The notes: generated by a model not told the origin, from the letters alone. A stretch of DNA of 64,000 nucleotides from Helicobacter monodelphidis (GCF_003288845.1 NZ_NHYN01000007.1:1-64000); one strand, 5' to 3'; shown: positions 17,903-28,676, numbered from the stretch's first letter. Numbers and translations are program-made.

Positions 17903-18703
17903 TTAAACTTTAGGTTGCGATGAAAGCGTAATTACAGAGAATTTAATCCAAGCAACAATCTGTAAAACAAGCACAATAATAGACGGAATCCAAGCTACAA
18001 CTATACCTACAAAAGTGACAGCCAAAAAAACGGTAACAATATAACAATAGAACGCCCACATAAAGAACTTTTACCCTGTAATTTACTAACTCTTTACAAA
18101 AAAGATAGTAATAGCAAAATATTGTAACTGCAACAAGAATTCCTAGAATTCCGCACATGAGTATTACTGCAGAAATAATGTCAACACTCATTGCAACTCC
18201 GTATAATTCCTGTAGAAATTCCAACAGCTAAGACAACGCATCCACCTACATAGGCAATAACAAAAGCTATAAGATAACTCTTCAATAAATAGAACTTTTT
18301 GATGCTTTATTAAGAGAGATAATTACTAAAAAACATAACACTGCTCCAAGCAAATATATATCCAAACGCAGAAATACTAAAAAATTACAACCAACGCCGA
18401 TTAATGCTCTTAAGTGAATACTGGTAGCTACATTAGCTTCCAAAAGATTTGCGGACAAATTTATCATATTCATAGGAATCTTTGCAATATAAATCCTTTT
18501 TACCTTACCCTTCTATCATTAGAATCAACTTCTGCACCAACAATGTCCTGTATTGTTTTACACTCAAGATTTACAGTATCATTCAATTCAGACTTGTAAC
18601 ATTGATTATCTTCATCTAAAAGTAAACCTACTGATAAAACTTTTCCTTTCAGCAGTAAACTCCTTATAGCATCTCTTTGAATTGTGCGTAAATATTTTAT
18701 CAA
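17903..18703 (-). pseudogene. Frameshifted multi-helix membrane protein
   Basis: Five consecutive minus-strand segments in shifting frames join into one plausible protein of about 265 residues. They are 18500-18703 (67 codons, soluble N-terminus), 18282-18473 (63), ~18181-18300 (~40, begins KKFYLLKSYLIAF), 18062-18224 and 17903-18061 (52). Each breakpoint can be repaired by one base: near GGG at about 18507, the A5 run at about 18296, around 18195, and the A4 run at 18069-18072. The repaired C-terminal half has four or five hydrophobic helices. I do not recognise the family. Neighbouring genes are intact, so decay is more likely than poor sequence. Confidence 0.55.
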
Positions 18704-18733
18704 AGTAGAGTGTATGAGTTATTATTAATTTTA

Positions 18734-20104
18734 TTATTTTAATTTCTCAAAAATCAGACGACTTTTCTTCTCTAATTCTCCAATATGGCAAACAATTTCC
18801 TGTATAACTTCTGGAGTAATTTGACAAGCAAGGCTCTCTAAAGCTTGCGAAGAACTCTTTTTTAAATCATCAGAAAACGCCCGACATTCTTCTTGTGTTA
18901 AATATTTTTGAAGAACCTCTTGTGTCTCAGCATTTTCTAACAAAACAGAGATAGGCGGAACTTCTTTTTCAAAAGGCTTTCTTGTATGCAGACTTAAATA
19001 TGTACTTGACTTAAATAAAATATGATCTAATTTCACAACAGATAAAATTAAATAGGTTGACAAAAAAGCAAAAAGCGAGGAAAGCTGCTGGCTCTGCTCC
19101 TCCATACCCTCAAAAATTACATTAAAGCTCACAATCCTATCCTGAGAATCATTTGCAATTTGAAAAATCTTTTCACTACCGCCCTGAATAACAGTAATTT
19201 CTTGCTGAATCATCTGAATAGCTGTCGCAATTTCTTGAGTTGCTTTTTGTGTCCGTTCGGCTAAATTTCTGACTTCATCAGCTACTACCGCAAAGCCCCT
19301 ACCGTGCTCCCCCGCCCTTGCAGCTTCAATAGCTGCATTCAAAGCAAGCAAATTCGTTTGGTCTGCAATATCGCGAATCAAAGAAACAATATGCGTAATA
19401 CCTTGAGATTCATGTGCAAGATTTTGGATCGCACTATTGCTATTTTCAATAAAATTCATTAATGTTTCAAAAGATTTTGTAATATTATTAACATCATCTT
19501 TGCTCATCTTTGCACTTTGACTAATATTATGGACAGAAGTATTCACCTCTTGAAGATGGGTGATATTCTGATTCAAATCCACAGAAATTTTAGATAAATC
19601 ACTATTTTGATTTTCAAGGCTTAAATCTGTTAATTTCTTCGACAACTCATTATTGATACTTTCGTTATTATTTTTCTCAATTTCCTCTAAGACATTATTG
19701 ATGGAATGGATATTTTTCAAGAATGTCCCTCTTAACCCACCACCAATCGCTCTTCTATAATAGACACCCCCTCCTATAGAGGCAATGGCTGTATCAATCT
19801 CACGCAAAAAGGCCTCCAGGTGGTCCAGCCACATATTCATATTTGCTGCAATTTTCAATGCCGTTTTATCACCTCTAGCTTGCACAATACGAGGTTCGAA
19901 ATTCCCACTACGTGCAAATTTAGAAACCTCCAAAATATTGTTTAAGAGATGCCTATTTCGGTATTCAAGCACGAAAGAAATGCTCACAGCAACGAGGACA
20001 GCAAGAAATAAAGCTCCTGAAAGCCATGCATATAAACCCAAAAAAGCATTCACCGCTCCAAGAATACAGAGAATAATGGTGATATAAAAAATAATTTTTC
20101 TCAT
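18734..20104 (-). CDS. cetA: Energy-taxis signal transducer, CetA-like MCP
   Basis: A 456-residue methyl-accepting-type transducer with two closely spaced N-terminal membrane helices and almost no periplasmic loop, a HAMP-like region, and the conserved signalling hairpin ([23 protein letters not shown] then [16 protein letters not shown]). The C-terminal part ([18 protein letters not shown]) resembles a CZB zinc-binding domain but lacks the usual central CLG motif. With no ligand domain of its own, it should receive its input from the PAS protein encoded upstream, as CetA does from CetB in Campylobacter jejuni. AAAGGA precedes the ATG. Confidence 0.8.
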   Translation of the reverse strand: MRKIIFYITIILCILGAVNAFLGLYAWLSGALFLAVLVAVSISFVLEYRNRHLLNNILEVSKFARSGNFEPRIVQARGDKTALKIAANMNMWLDHLEAFLREIDTAIASIGGGVYYRRAIGGGLRGTFLKNIHSINNVLEEIEKNNNESINNELSKKLTDLSLENQNSDLSKISVDLNQNITHLQEVNTSVHNISQSAKMSKDDVNNITKSFETLMNFIENSNSAIQNLAHESQGITHIVSLIRDIADQTNLLALNAAIEAARAGEHGRGFAVVADEVRNLAERTQKATQEIATAIQMIQQEITVIQGGSEKIFQIANDSQDRIVSFNVIFEGMEEQSQQLSSLFAFLSTYLILSVVKLDHILFKSSTYLSLHTRKPFEKEVPPISVLLENAETQEVLQKYLTQEECRAFSDDLKKSSSQALESLACQITPEVIQEIVCHIGELEKKSRLIFEKLK

Positions 20105-20121
20105 TTTGTTCCTTTAAGAAT

Positions 20122-20649
20122 TTATAAAATTTCCTCTTGCAATTCATAAATTACTTGATTATAGGGCTTACCAATTTTTTTTAAAGTCTCGCTTAATGTT
20201 TCTACGCCTGCTTGAATACCACCTTTCTTTTCTGCTTCAAGCATCGCCTGGTAAAGGGGGACAATCGTATTAATCGCACTCCTTGCTGGTTTGCGACGTA
20301 CAGAATAATAGCTAATTATCTCCCTTTTAGCATCATATGAGGGAGTTACATTTGTAAAAACCCAATAAAATTTCTTATCACGCGTTAAATTCTTTACAAA
20401 AGCAAAGAATTCTTTTCCTTGCTGAATCGTATCCCATAATAACTTAAAAGCCGCACGAGGCATATCAGGATGGCGAATAATATTGTGGGGTCGCATAAAA
20501 AGCTCTTCCTCACTATAACCACTATAAGCTAAGAAATCTTCATTACAATAAATAATATTCCCATGTAAATCCGTCTTTGAGGTAATCAATGTCCCATCGG
20601 CAACCAACAATTCATCACCCCGAGTCTCAATCATACTCCTTCGTGACAT
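20122..20649 (-). CDS. cetB: Energy-taxis PAS sensor, CetB-like
   Basis: A 175-residue cytoplasmic protein whose PAS domain (TSKTDLHGNIIYCNEDFLAY, then GYSEEELFMRPHNIIRHPDMP and NLTRDKKFYWVFTNVTPSYD) is of the Aer/CetB FAD-binding type. The C-terminal helices are likely to dock onto CetA. The ATG at 20649 is preferred because GGAGGA lies nine bases upstream; a longer frame starts at 20721. Seventeen bases separate it from cetA. Confidence 0.8.
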   Translation of the reverse strand: MSRRSMIETRGDELLVADGTLITSKTDLHGNIIYCNEDFLAYSGYSEEELFMRPHNIIRHPDMPRAAFKLLWDTIQQGKEFFAFVKNLTRDKKFYWVFTNVTPSYDAKREIISYYSVRRKPARSAINTIVPLYQAMLEAEKKGGIQAGVETLSETLKKIGKPYNQVIYELQEEIL

Positions 20650-20734
20650 GATGACAAATCCTCCAAAATTTTCAATATTCTCAAACAGAAACACTAAAGT
20701 ATACTGTGCTTTGCTTAACAAAAAGCTTTAATTC

Positions 20735-21328
20735 CTAGAGATATCGTAGGAGAATCTGTATAAGTTCTAAAGATTTAAAACGATGAGAAAGAGTATTTTT
20801 TTGTAATCTATCCATTTCTGCAAATGTAACTGAATGATTCGTGTGAATAAAAATAGGGTCATAGCCAAAACCATGTTGACCGCGAGGAGTCGTTATAACT
20901 TTGCCATACGCAAAACCATGCACACAATAATCCCCCTTCTCTCCAACAATCGCACTGGCTGCACAAAAATACGCCCTTGATTCATTTATGCCCTTTTCTT
21001 GCAATTTGGAGATAACTTTTTGCAAATTCGCCACATCACTGCCCTCACCACTATACCTTGCACTAAAAATACCCGGTTCACCACCCAAAGCGTCCACAAC
21101 AAGCCCACTATCATCACTCAGCACCCAAAAAGACTCATTCATGATTCCTTGAATTTTTGCATAGACTGCTTTTGCCTTAATGAGAGCATTTTCTTGAAAA
21201 CTTTTTCCGTTCTCAACAATCTCAAAAGCAGGAATCATGTCACTATAACAAACCACCTCAAAAGTCTTCAAAATATCCCTAATTTCAACTGCTTTTTTCA
21301 CATTTGATGATGCCAAAATTATTTTCAT
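20735..21328 (-). CDS. rdgB: Non-canonical purine NTP pyrophosphatase (RdgB/HAM1)
   Basis: A 197-residue house-cleaning enzyme that hydrolyses ITP, dITP and XTP to the monophosphates. Motifs are ILASSNVKKAVEI at the N-terminus, DDSGLVVDALGGEPGIFSAR in the centre and QHGFGYDPIF, followed by AEMDRLQKNTLSHR. It is the first gene of the minus-strand group with cetB and cetA. Confidence 0.93.
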   Translation of the reverse strand: MKIILASSNVKKAVEIRDILKTFEVVCYSDMIPAFEIVENGKSFQENALIKAKAVYAKIQGIMNESFWVLSDDSGLVVDALGGEPGIFSARYSGEGSDVANLQKVISKLQEKGINESRAYFCAASAIVGEKGDYCVHGFAYGKVITTPRGQHGFGYDPIFIHTNHSVTFAEMDRLQKNTLSHRFKSLELIQILLRYL

Positions 21329-21358
21329 TTTTTTCCTTAATTCGATTATTAATGGAAT

Positions 21359-21364
21359 TATACT
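21359..21364 (+). promoter_or_regulatory. -10 element for the MFS-ttcA-obg-proB operon
   Basis: TATACT about 50 bases before the ATG at 21412, in the 83-base gap between divergent genes. No clear -35 box. Confidence 0.4.
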
Positions 21365-21411
21365 AAAATGGCATTTAAATTTTTAATTATTCCGAAATAC
21401 TGGGAGAGAAA

Positions 21412-22728
21412 ATGTTTAAGTATGTCGGCTTATTAAGTCTTTTATTAGGTTGTCGCTTTTTTGGCTTATTTGTTGTAATGCCTCTATTAACCTTATATGT
21501 GCTAAATCTTGAAGGCGGAAGCCTCTTTTATGCAGGAATTGCACTCGGGATTTATGCCCTTTCACAAATGATTTTTCAAGTTCCTTTTGGTGCTTTAAGT
21601 GATCGTTTTGGACGCAAAATCCTTATTTCCATCGGAATTTTGATTTTCGTAATTGGTTCTATTGTTTGTGCATATGCCCCAAATGCACATTGGTTGATTG
21701 TAGGAAGGTTTTTGCAAGGTGTGGGTGCAATTGGAGGTGTTGTGAGTGCAATGATTGCTGATATTGTCGTTGAAGAAAAACGCACGAAAGCAATGGCAAT
21801 TATGGGAGGATCTATCTCATTAAGTTTCACTTTAGCTATCATCATTGGCTCTACTATGGGAATTTCAGGAGTAGAATCTGTACATAACCTATTTATTCTT
21901 TCTGCCGTTTTAAGCATTTTATCTATCTTGCTTCTTTACCCTATCCCCAAAATAGATGAGGTTTATTATCAATATAAAATTCAAAGTGGATTTAAAGAGA
22001 TTCTTTATAATCGTAATTTACATATTATCAGCCTAACAAATTTTTTGCAAAAATTTTGTTTAACCCTCTCATTTATCTTAATTCCTACCCTTCTGCAAGA
22101 AAAATTCTCCATTCAAAGTGATGGATTATGGAAACTTTATGTTCCAGCAGCATTGTTGGGCGTTCTTGCAATGGGGCCATCTTCTATTTTTGCAGAAAAA
22201 AAGGGATTCTTTCGTGCGGTTTTAGGGGTTGGTGTGGTTTTATTTATATGCTCTTATGTCCTTATGTTAAAAACAAGCAGTGAAATCATTTTTATGTTTG
22301 GAGTAATTCTTTTCTTTATTGGGTTCTCACTACATGAACCCATTATGCAATCTTTAGCTAGTCGCTTTATAAAAACATACCAAAAAGGTAAAGGTTTGGG
22401 AATGTTCACCTCAATTGGTTATTTAGGATCATTTTGTGGCGGAATACTAGGCAGTAGCATCCTAAGTTGGTATCAAAATGGGTATTTACTTGAAATTGTT
22501 TGCGGTATCGGCATATTATGGCTTTTTTCTTTAAAACTAATGCATGCACCAAAATATCTCAAAAATCTCTATCTCCCACTTGAATCCCATCTACTTCAAC
22601 GTTTGCACGGTATTGAGAATATAAAGGGCGTTTCAGAATGGTACATCAACCAAACAGAAAAGCGAGTCATCATTCGGTATAATACTGCTTTCATTAACGA
22701 AGAGAATTTAAAAGAAAGGCTTTTATGA
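21412..22728 (+). CDS. MFS transporter
   Basis: A 438-residue protein with twelve hydrophobic segments. The DRFGRKILISIG loop after helix 2 and VGRFLQGVGAIGGVV in helix 4 are the drug:H+ antiporter-1 signatures. The last ~50 residues form a soluble tail (HLLQRLHGIENIKGVSEWYI), resembling the YAM domain of YajR-like transporters. The substrate is unknown. The 3' end overlaps ttcA by four bases. Confidence 0.88.
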   Translation: MFKYVGLLSLLLGCRFFGLFVVMPLLTLYVLNLEGGSLFYAGIALGIYALSQMIFQVPFGALSDRFGRKILISIGILIFVIGSIVCAYAPNAHWLIVGRFLQGVGAIGGVVSAMIADIVVEEKRTKAMAIMGGSISLSFTLAIIIGSTMGISGVESVHNLFILSAVLSILSILLLYPIPKIDEVYYQYKIQSGFKEILYNRNLHIISLTNFLQKFCLTLSFILIPTLLQEKFSIQSDGLWKLYVPAALLGVLAMGPSSIFAEKKGFFRAVLGVGVVLFICSYVLMLKTSSEIIFMFGVILFFIGFSLHEPIMQSLASRFIKTYQKGKGLGMFTSIGYLGSFCGGILGSSILSWYQNGYLLEIVCGIGILWLFSLKLMHAPKYLKNLYLPLESHLLQRLHGIENIKGVSEWYINQTEKRVIIRYNTAFINEENLKERLL

Positions 22729-23498
22729 GTATAGAAATCAGTAAAAAAATTATATCCACATTTGGACGCACAAATGCCCATTTTAAATTAATCCAAGAGG
22801 GTGATAAGATTCTTGTTGGGTTAAGTGGTGGTAAGGATTCTTTACTTCTTAGTACCCTACTTGCAAGACATCAGCGACATTCACCTTGTAGCTTTGAATT
22901 TAAAGCAGTCACAATTGATTATGGCATTGGAGAAGATTTCAGCTATCTATGTCGCTATTGTCAAGAAAATGACATTCCACACGAAGTTATTAAGACTGAT
23001 ATTATGGCAATTATGCAGGAAAAAAGACGAGAAAATAGCTCTTATTGCAGTTTTTGTTCGCGTATGAGACGAGGAGCATTATATACGCAAGCTTTGGAGG
23101 GTGGCTTCAATAAACTTGCATTAGGGCATCATTTAGATGATGCGGTTGAGAGCTTTTTTATGAATTTTTCTTATAATGGTGCAATTCGTTCTATGCCCCC
23201 CATTTATGAAGCGGAGAATGGGTTAAAAGTGATTCGCCCACTTATTTGGCTAAGGGAGCGACAAATGATTGATTTTGTCACTAAAAATCAAATCCAAACA
23301 CCCTTATGCAACTGCCCAGCGCAACACGATAAACCCCCATATGCAAGAGAATCAACAAAAAATATGCTCAAATCTTTAGAAGAGCAAAATCATGCGTTAT
23401 TTGTTTCACTCAAAAGTGCTTTTATGAATCTTCATGAAAATACCTTTATGGATTCACGTTTTCTTGACAATCATCAAGAAGGGGATAAATGTTTATAG
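22725..23498 (+). CDS. ttcA: tRNA 2-thiocytidine synthetase TtcA
   Basis: A 257-residue PP-loop ATPase that thiolates C32 of tRNAs with a 4Fe-4S cluster. The ATP loop is [10 protein letters not shown]. The cluster Cys are in CSFCSRM, with a third in PLCNCPA, and the [15 protein letters not shown] block is characteristic. It overlaps the obg start by ten bases. Confidence 0.88.
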   Translation: MSIEISKKIISTFGRTNAHFKLIQEGDKILVGLSGGKDSLLLSTLLARHQRHSPCSFEFKAVTIDYGIGEDFSYLCRYCQENDIPHEVIKTDIMAIMQEKRRENSSYCSFCSRMRRGALYTQALEGGFNKLALGHHLDDAVESFFMNFSYNGAIRSMPPIYEAENGLKVIRPLIWLRERQMIDFVTKNQIQTPLCNCPAQHDKPPYARESTKNMLKSLEEQNHALFVSLKSAFMNLHENTFMDSRFLDNHQEGDKCL

Positions 23499-24619
23499 AC
23501 AAAGTAGAGATTAGTGTTTCTTCTGGAAAAGGTGGGGCTGGAGCAGTTTCTTTTCGGCGAGAAAAATTTGTGATTCAAGGTGGACCTGATGGTGGCGATG
23601 GAGGAAAAGGGGGTAATATCTACTTTCAAGTGAGTAGCAACTGCGACACTCTTTCACATTTTCGTGGCAAAAGACAATACAAAGCTAAAAATGGACAGCC
23701 TGGTGGTGGAAAAAAAATGACAGGTAAAAGCGGGGAAGATTGCGTGATTATTGTTCCTTCTGGGACGCAAGTAATTGATGCACATTCTAAAGAATTATTA
23801 CTCGACCTCAAAACCGATGGGCAAAAAGTTTTGTTTTTGGAGGGCGGAAAAGGGGGGCTTGGCAATGTGCATTTTAAAAGTGCCACAAAACAAGCCCCAA
23901 CTTACGCACAAAAGGGTATAGAAGGTAAGAATGCGGATCTAATTTTAGAACTCAAGTTAATTGCTGATGTTGGACTTGTAGGCTTTCCAAATGTTGGAAA
24001 AAGTACACTTATTTCAACTCTCTCTAATGCACGTCCTGAAATAGCAGACTATGAATTTACTACACTTATTCCCTCATTAGGTGTTGTTGATGTGGGTGAT
24101 TTTCGCTCCTTCGTCATTGCTGATATACCAGGAATTATTGAGGGTGCAAGCGAGGGGAGAGGGCTTGGGTTAGAATTTTTACGTCATATTGAACGAACAA
24201 ACATCCTCTTATTTGTTATTGATATTGCTTCTTATCGCAGTATTGAAGAGCAAATCAGCACACTGTTTATAGAATTACAACGATTCTCCCCCACCCTTGC
24301 ACTCAAACGATTTGCTTTGGTTTTATCACGTTGTGATTTAAAGCAAGGTTTCTCAGTCGCTGAATCTTTTGAAAGTCTCCTTAAATGGCTTAATCTGAAA
24401 GCCTCAAAACCCCTTGCGTATTTTCGTGAAGAATCATTCCTGCAATACGATGCAAGCATTCAAAATCACCCAATCCCTTCTACACAAGAGGAAGTTTGTC
24501 AGCTTTTTGCAAAAAGGGTGGAATTTATCCTCCCTATTTCATCTGCAACACATTACAACACACAAACACTTTGTGTAGCCTTAGAATCTATGCTAAATAA
24601 TCAAAAAAAGGATTTTTAA
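23489..24619 (+). CDS. obg: Obg GTPase (ribosome assembly), atypical G4 motif
   Basis: A 376-residue GTPase. The glycine-rich Obg domain ([26 protein letters not shown]) fills residues 1-158. The G domain has G1 [10 protein letters not shown]2-type TTLIP and G3 DIPGIIEGA. The G4 position reads LVLSRCDL, so Asn and Lys of NKxD are replaced by Ser and Arg while Asp is kept. G5 is SSAT. There is no long C-terminal OCT domain. Obg proteins bind the 50S subunit and are usually essential. Stop and proB start share a base (TAATG). Confidence 0.93.
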   Translation: MFIDKVEISVSSGKGGAGAVSFRREKFVIQGGPDGGDGGKGGNIYFQVSSNCDTLSHFRGKRQYKAKNGQPGGGKKMTGKSGEDCVIIVPSGTQVIDAHSKELLLDLKTDGQKVLFLEGGKGGLGNVHFKSATKQAPTYAQKGIEGKNADLILELKLIADVGLVGFPNVGKSTLISTLSNARPEIADYEFTTLIPSLGVVDVGDFRSFVIADIPGIIEGASEGRGLGLEFLRHIERTNILLFVIDIASYRSIEEQISTLFIELQRFSPTLALKRFALVLSRCDLKQGFSVAESFESLLKWLNLKASKPLAYFREESFLQYDASIQNHPIPSTQEEVCQLFAKRVEFILPISSATHYNTQTLCVALESMLNNQKKDF

Positions 24620-25374
24620 TGAAACGAATTGTCATTAAGGTCGGCAGTGCCTTATTAAGTGATGGAGAAAATCTTGCATTGGAACGTGTACAAAATCTTG
24701 CGACTTTTATTGCAGAAATACGCAAACGGTATGAAGTGATTTTAGTCTCCTCTGGAGCTATTGTGATTGGTTACTTTACAAGTAAGCTTGAAAAGAATTC
24801 TCTTGCAAATCGTCAAGCTTTAGCTGCCATTGGACAACCTTTATTAATGAATATTTATCGCGATGTATTCACTCCTTTTAATATTACACCCGCACAACTC
24901 TTACTTTGTGCGGAAGATTTTGATTCCCGACAAAAAACGCAAAATGCAAAAAATAGCATTCAGGTTTTACTGCGAAATCAATTCCTACCTATTATTAATG
25001 AGAATGATGCAACAGGAATACAAGAGATTCTTTTTGGAGATAATGATCGCTTATCTGCACATATTACACATTACTTTGATGCAGACTTGCTTGTTATTTT
25101 AAGTGATATTTATGGTTATTTTGATAAAGATCCACACAAATATCAAGATGCAAAATTACGCAAAACTATACAAAATCTCACACAACAAGAATTAAACGAA
25201 GATTTGAGTCCTCATATGAAATTTGCCACCGGAGGAATTGTTACAAAGCTACAGGCGGCAGATTTTCTTATGAAAAAGGGAAGAAAAATGTTCCTTACAA
25301 GTGGTTTTGACTTAAATAGTGCCTATGATTTTCTAATGCACAATAAACATACACAAGGTACATTATTTGGCTAA
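24619..25374 (+). CDS. proB: Glutamate 5-kinase
   Basis: A 251-residue amino-acid kinase that starts proline synthesis. Motifs are VIKVGSALLS, LVSSGAIVIGY, ENDATGI and the GDNDRLSAHI/HMKFATGGIVTKLQAA substrate-site segments. It lacks the C-terminal PUA domain of the E. coli enzyme, giving a kinase-only form. proC is in this window at 44.5 kb; proA is not. Confidence 0.93.
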   Translation: MKRIVIKVGSALLSDGENLALERVQNLATFIAEIRKRYEVILVSSGAIVIGYFTSKLEKNSLANRQALAAIGQPLLMNIYRDVFTPFNITPAQLLLCAEDFDSRQKTQNAKNSIQVLLRNQFLPIINENDATGIQEILFGDNDRLSAHITHYFDADLLVILSDIYGYFDKDPHKYQDAKLRKTIQNLTQQELNEDLSPHMKFATGGIVTKLQAADFLMKKGRKMFLTSGFDLNSAYDFLMHNKHTQGTLFG

Positions 25375-25653
25375 TAAAAGCTGTATTCTTAAAATTTATT
25401 CACGCTGTATCGATACCAGCTTGTACTGACATTACAAATAAAACAGGTTTATTTCCATGCATTCATTTTACATATCCTTCCACACTACTTTCAATAAATT
25501 GCATTCTCTTTACTTAATTAATGTTTTTATCGCTACCAACAAGTCTACAATAAATACGAACTTTAATCGCATTTACACCTTTTTAAAACTATAATTGTGT
25601 ATTTTATGGATTTTTGTTATAATGTAGCTTAATTTCCAAAAAGGAGAGTTCAT
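25375..25653. other. Intergenic region before gatB
   Basis: 279 bases without a convincing ORF or RNA gene. The right end carries the gatB promoter. Confidence 0.5.
25618..25623 (+). promoter_or_regulatory. -10 element of gatB
   Basis: A perfect TATAAT, preceded by TTTTTG (25611-25616 region), lies 30 bases before the TTG start of gatB. Confidence 0.6.
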
Positions 25654-27093
25654 TTGATTGAGTTTGAAACAATTATTGGATTAGAAGTGCATGTGCAATT
25701 AAATACAAAAACAAAAATTTTTTGCTCATGCCCAACAAGCTTTGGTGAAGAACCTAACAAAAATGTCTGCCCTGTCTGTTTGGGGCTTCCAGGTGCATTA
25801 CCAACACTAAATCAAGAAGCAGTTAAGAAAGCTGTGAGTTTTGCAAAAGCCATCAATGCATCCGTTAATCAAAACTCTATTTTCGCACGCAAAAATTACT
25901 TTTACCCCGATTTACCTAAAGCCTATCAAATTAGTCAATTTGAAATTCCTATCGTTGGAAAAGGTTGGCTTGAAATTGCCCTTGAGGATAATGGGACAAC
26001 TAAGCAACGTAAAATCGGTATTACAAGAGCACACCTAGAAGAAGATGCCGGTAAAAATATCCATGATGGAAAAATCTCAAAAGTAGATTTGAATCGTGCT
26101 TGTACGCCTTTGTTGGAGATTGTGAGTGAGCCTGATATGAGAAATAGTAACGAGGCAGTGGCTTATTTAAAAAAATTGCATTCTATCGTGCGATTCCTAG
26201 AAATTAGCGATGCAAATATGCAGGAAGGAAGTTTTCGTTGCGATGCAAATGTTTCTATCCGCCCCAAAGGTGAAGATAAACTCTACACACGCGTAGAAAT
26301 TAAGAATCTTAATAGTTTTAGATTCATTCAAAAGGCAATTGAATATGAAGTAGAAAGACAAATAGAAGCATGGGAATCTGGACATTATGATGATGAAGTC
26401 TATCAAGAAACAAGACTATTTGACACTACAAAAGGTGTAACAAAATCAATGCGTGGAAAGGAAGAATCTGCTGATTATCGCTACTTCCCGGATCCGGATT
26501 TACTACCCGTATTTATCCCCGAACAACTTCTCAGGGAGGGCGAGAATATTCCCTTAATGCCTGACGAAAAAAAAGCTCTCTACATACAACAATACGGCTT
26601 GAAGGAATATGATGCAGGAGTCATCACCTCTTCTTTAGAGATGGTGCGATATTTTGAAGAGATGGTTGCCGTTGGGGCTTCGCCAAAAGGTGCTGTAAGA
26701 TGGCTAAGCGTAGAGCTTTTAGGAAAACTAAAAGGTGATGTAGGAGTTGAGTCAAGCCCCGTAAATGCAAAAACTCTTGCTGAACTCGTTAAATATACAG
26801 AAAACGACACAATTAGCGGAAAAAGTGCAAAGGAAATTCTTGATATTTTACTCACAGAAGGTGGAAATATTGACGAAATCATTGAACGCAAAGGGCTTAA
26901 ACAAGTGAATGATGATAGTGCAATTTTAAATATTATTCATGAGATTCTTACACAAAATGCAGATAAGGTTACTGAATACAAAGCCGGAAAAGATAAGTTG
27001 CTTGGCTTTTTTGTTGGGCAAGTAATGAAGAATGCAAAAGGCGTTAATCCAGCTAAGGTCAACACGCTTTTATTAGAGCAGCTTAAAAAATAA
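25654..27093 (+). CDS. gatB: Asp-tRNA(Asn)/Glu-tRNA(Gln) amidotransferase subunit B
   Basis: A 479-residue subunit of GatCAB, which makes Gln-tRNA(Gln) and Asn-tRNA(Asn) by transamidation. The N-terminus [20 protein letters not shown] and [12 protein letters not shown] with the Cys knuckle, then [24 protein letters not shown] and the YqeY-like helical C-terminus, are all present. The start is TTG at 25654, 4-5 bases after AAGGAG. gpsA follows after 15 bases. Confidence 0.95.
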   Translation: MIEFETIIGLEVHVQLNTKTKIFCSCPTSFGEEPNKNVCPVCLGLPGALPTLNQEAVKKAVSFAKAINASVNQNSIFARKNYFYPDLPKAYQISQFEIPIVGKGWLEIALEDNGTTKQRKIGITRAHLEEDAGKNIHDGKISKVDLNRACTPLLEIVSEPDMRNSNEAVAYLKKLHSIVRFLEISDANMQEGSFRCDANVSIRPKGEDKLYTRVEIKNLNSFRFIQKAIEYEVERQIEAWESGHYDDEVYQETRLFDTTKGVTKSMRGKEESADYRYFPDPDLLPVFIPEQLLREGENIPLMPDEKKALYIQQYGLKEYDAGVITSSLEMVRYFEEMVAVGASPKGAVRWLSVELLGKLKGDVGVESSPVNAKTLAELVKYTENDTISGKSAKEILDILLTEGGNIDEIIERKGLKQVNDDSAILNIIHEILTQNADKVTEYKAGKDKLLGFFVGQVMKNAKGVNPAKVNTLLLEQLKK

Positions 27094-27108
27094 TAGGGGC
27101 GATAGATA

Positions 27109-28005
27109 ATGGCAGTCGCTATTCTTGGTGGGGGTGCATGGGGAAAGGCACTCTACCACGCACTTTCACAAAAAAATGAAGTAAATATTGTTTCTCGTTC
27201 TATCTTGGGTGCTGGATTTAAGCAATGTTCTTTGGAAGAAGCCTCACAAAAAGAATATCTTATTCTTGCAATCAGTACGGCCTTTTTAAGGGATTTTTTG
27301 GCACAAACAAATATTCCAAAAACAAGTAAACTTCTTGTTGCAGCAAAGGGTATAGAGGAAGATAGTGGTGCATTAGTGAGTGAAATTTTGGAAAAATTTT
27401 TTCCTAAAAATTCATTGGCATATTTAGCTGGACCTTCATTTGCAGCAGAAGTCAATCAATCTTTACCTTGTGCTGTTGTAATACATTCTTACAACCTACC
27501 TTTGGCTAAAGAATTTTCAACCCTGTTTCCGTCTTTTATGCGAACTTATTGTAGCGATGATGTAATCGGTGGTGAAATTGCTGGAGCATACAAAAATGTC
27601 ATTGCTATTGCCAGTGGTATTTGTGAGGGGCTTTGCTTGGGGCAGAATGCAAAAGCAGCATTGCTTGCTAGAGGATTGGTTGAAATGTCGCGTTTTGGGG
27701 AATTTTTCGGGGCAAAAATGGAAACATTCTTGGGACTTTCTGGTGCTGGAGATTTATTCCTTACCTCTAGCTCCATACTTTCAAGGAACTATCGTGTTGG
27801 ATTGTTTTTAGCACAAAAAATGCCTTTGGAAGAAATAATTGTTAAAATTGGAGAAGTTGCTGAAGGCATTAAAACTTCTCAAGCTATCAATATCCTTGCA
27901 AAAAAACATCAAATTTACACTCCTATTGCATCTGAAATTTCAAATATTATTCAAGGAAAAGATGCACAAAAAAGCCTTAATGATATGTTGCTACATAATC
28001 GCTAA
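27109..28005 (+). CDS. gpsA: Glycerol-3-phosphate dehydrogenase [NAD(P)+]
   Basis: A 298-residue enzyme reducing dihydroxyacetone phosphate to sn-glycerol-3-phosphate for phospholipids. The nucleotide fold begins VAILGGGAWGKAL. The catalytic-region motifs LAGPSFAAEV, GAYKNVIAIASGI and GLSGAGDLFLT are conserved. The length is slightly short, as in other Helicobacter. Confidence 0.93.
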   Translation: MAVAILGGGAWGKALYHALSQKNEVNIVSRSILGAGFKQCSLEEASQKEYLILAISTAFLRDFLAQTNIPKTSKLLVAAKGIEEDSGALVSEILEKFFPKNSLAYLAGPSFAAEVNQSLPCAVVIHSYNLPLAKEFSTLFPSFMRTYCSDDVIGGEIAGAYKNVIAIASGICEGLCLGQNAKAALLARGLVEMSRFGEFFGAKMETFLGLSGAGDLFLTSSSILSRNYRVGLFLAQKMPLEEIIVKIGEVAEGIKTSQAINILAKKHQIYTPIASEISNIIQGKDAQKSLNDMLLHNR

Positions 28006-28019
28006 CCAGAGAAATCACT

Positions 28020-28640
28020 ATGAAAATAATTTTAGTTTTGTTATGTTTTTGTTGTTTTATTTGGGGAAATTCGCAAGATTTAAAGAATATAGAACTTTTA
28101 CAAACCCTTTGCTCTTCTGTTGCAAAAAATGCTGCATCGGGTTGCTTTATGCTTGGAATGGGTTATGCAGAAGGACAAATCCAATATAATGAAAAAATAA
28201 TTACTTTAGACATTAACCCAAATAAAGCCTTTTCTTACTTTAAACGTTCCTGTGAATTAGGTAATGCTGAAGGTTGTGCCTTACTGGGAACGACTTACAA
28301 CGAAGGTTTTGGCACAGAACAAAACTTTTCCAAAGCTACTGAAGCATTCTTAAAAGGTTGCAAACAAAATAGTCGCCTCGCCTGTAACCATCTTGCTTTT
28401 AACTATTACTATGGAAAAGGCACTCCTACCAACATACAAAAGGCCATACAACTCTTACAAGAAGGGTGTAACCAAAAATCTTCACATTCTTGTTTGGCTT
28501 TAGGTAATATTTACTATACTGGTGAGGGCATCACTCAAGATTTATCTTTAGCTAAGGATTTCTTTCAAAAAGCATGTGTATATGGATACGAAAAAGCATG
28601 TCCAGCCTACAGAAATATTCAAAAACAAATAGAACATTAA
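28020..28640 (+). CDS. Secreted cysteine-rich Sel1-repeat protein (second copy)
   Basis: A 206-residue protein with a signal peptide (MKIILVLLCFCCFIWG) and four or five Sel1-like repeats with paired Cys, for example SCELGNAEGCALLGTTYNEG and GCNQKSSHSCLALGNIYYTG. This is the beta-lactamase-HcpA-like family of Helicobacter, thought to be exported and host-facing. It is only loosely similar to the gene at 16.7 kb. Confidence 0.85.
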   Translation: MKIILVLLCFCCFIWGNSQDLKNIELLQTLCSSVAKNAASGCFMLGMGYAEGQIQYNEKIITLDINPNKAFSYFKRSCELGNAEGCALLGTTYNEGFGTEQNFSKATEAFLKGCKQNSRLACNHLAFNYYYGKGTPTNIQKAIQLLQEGCNQKSSHSCLALGNIYYTGEGITQDLSLAKDFFQKACVYGYEKACPAYRNIQKQIEH

Positions 28641-28676
28641 AGACTCTTTTTAGAGATTAGTTGGATACTGCTAGAC

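Noticed and set aside
24619-25374. Truncated proB
   Set aside because: The missing PUA domain is absent in many bacteria; the kinase domain is complete.
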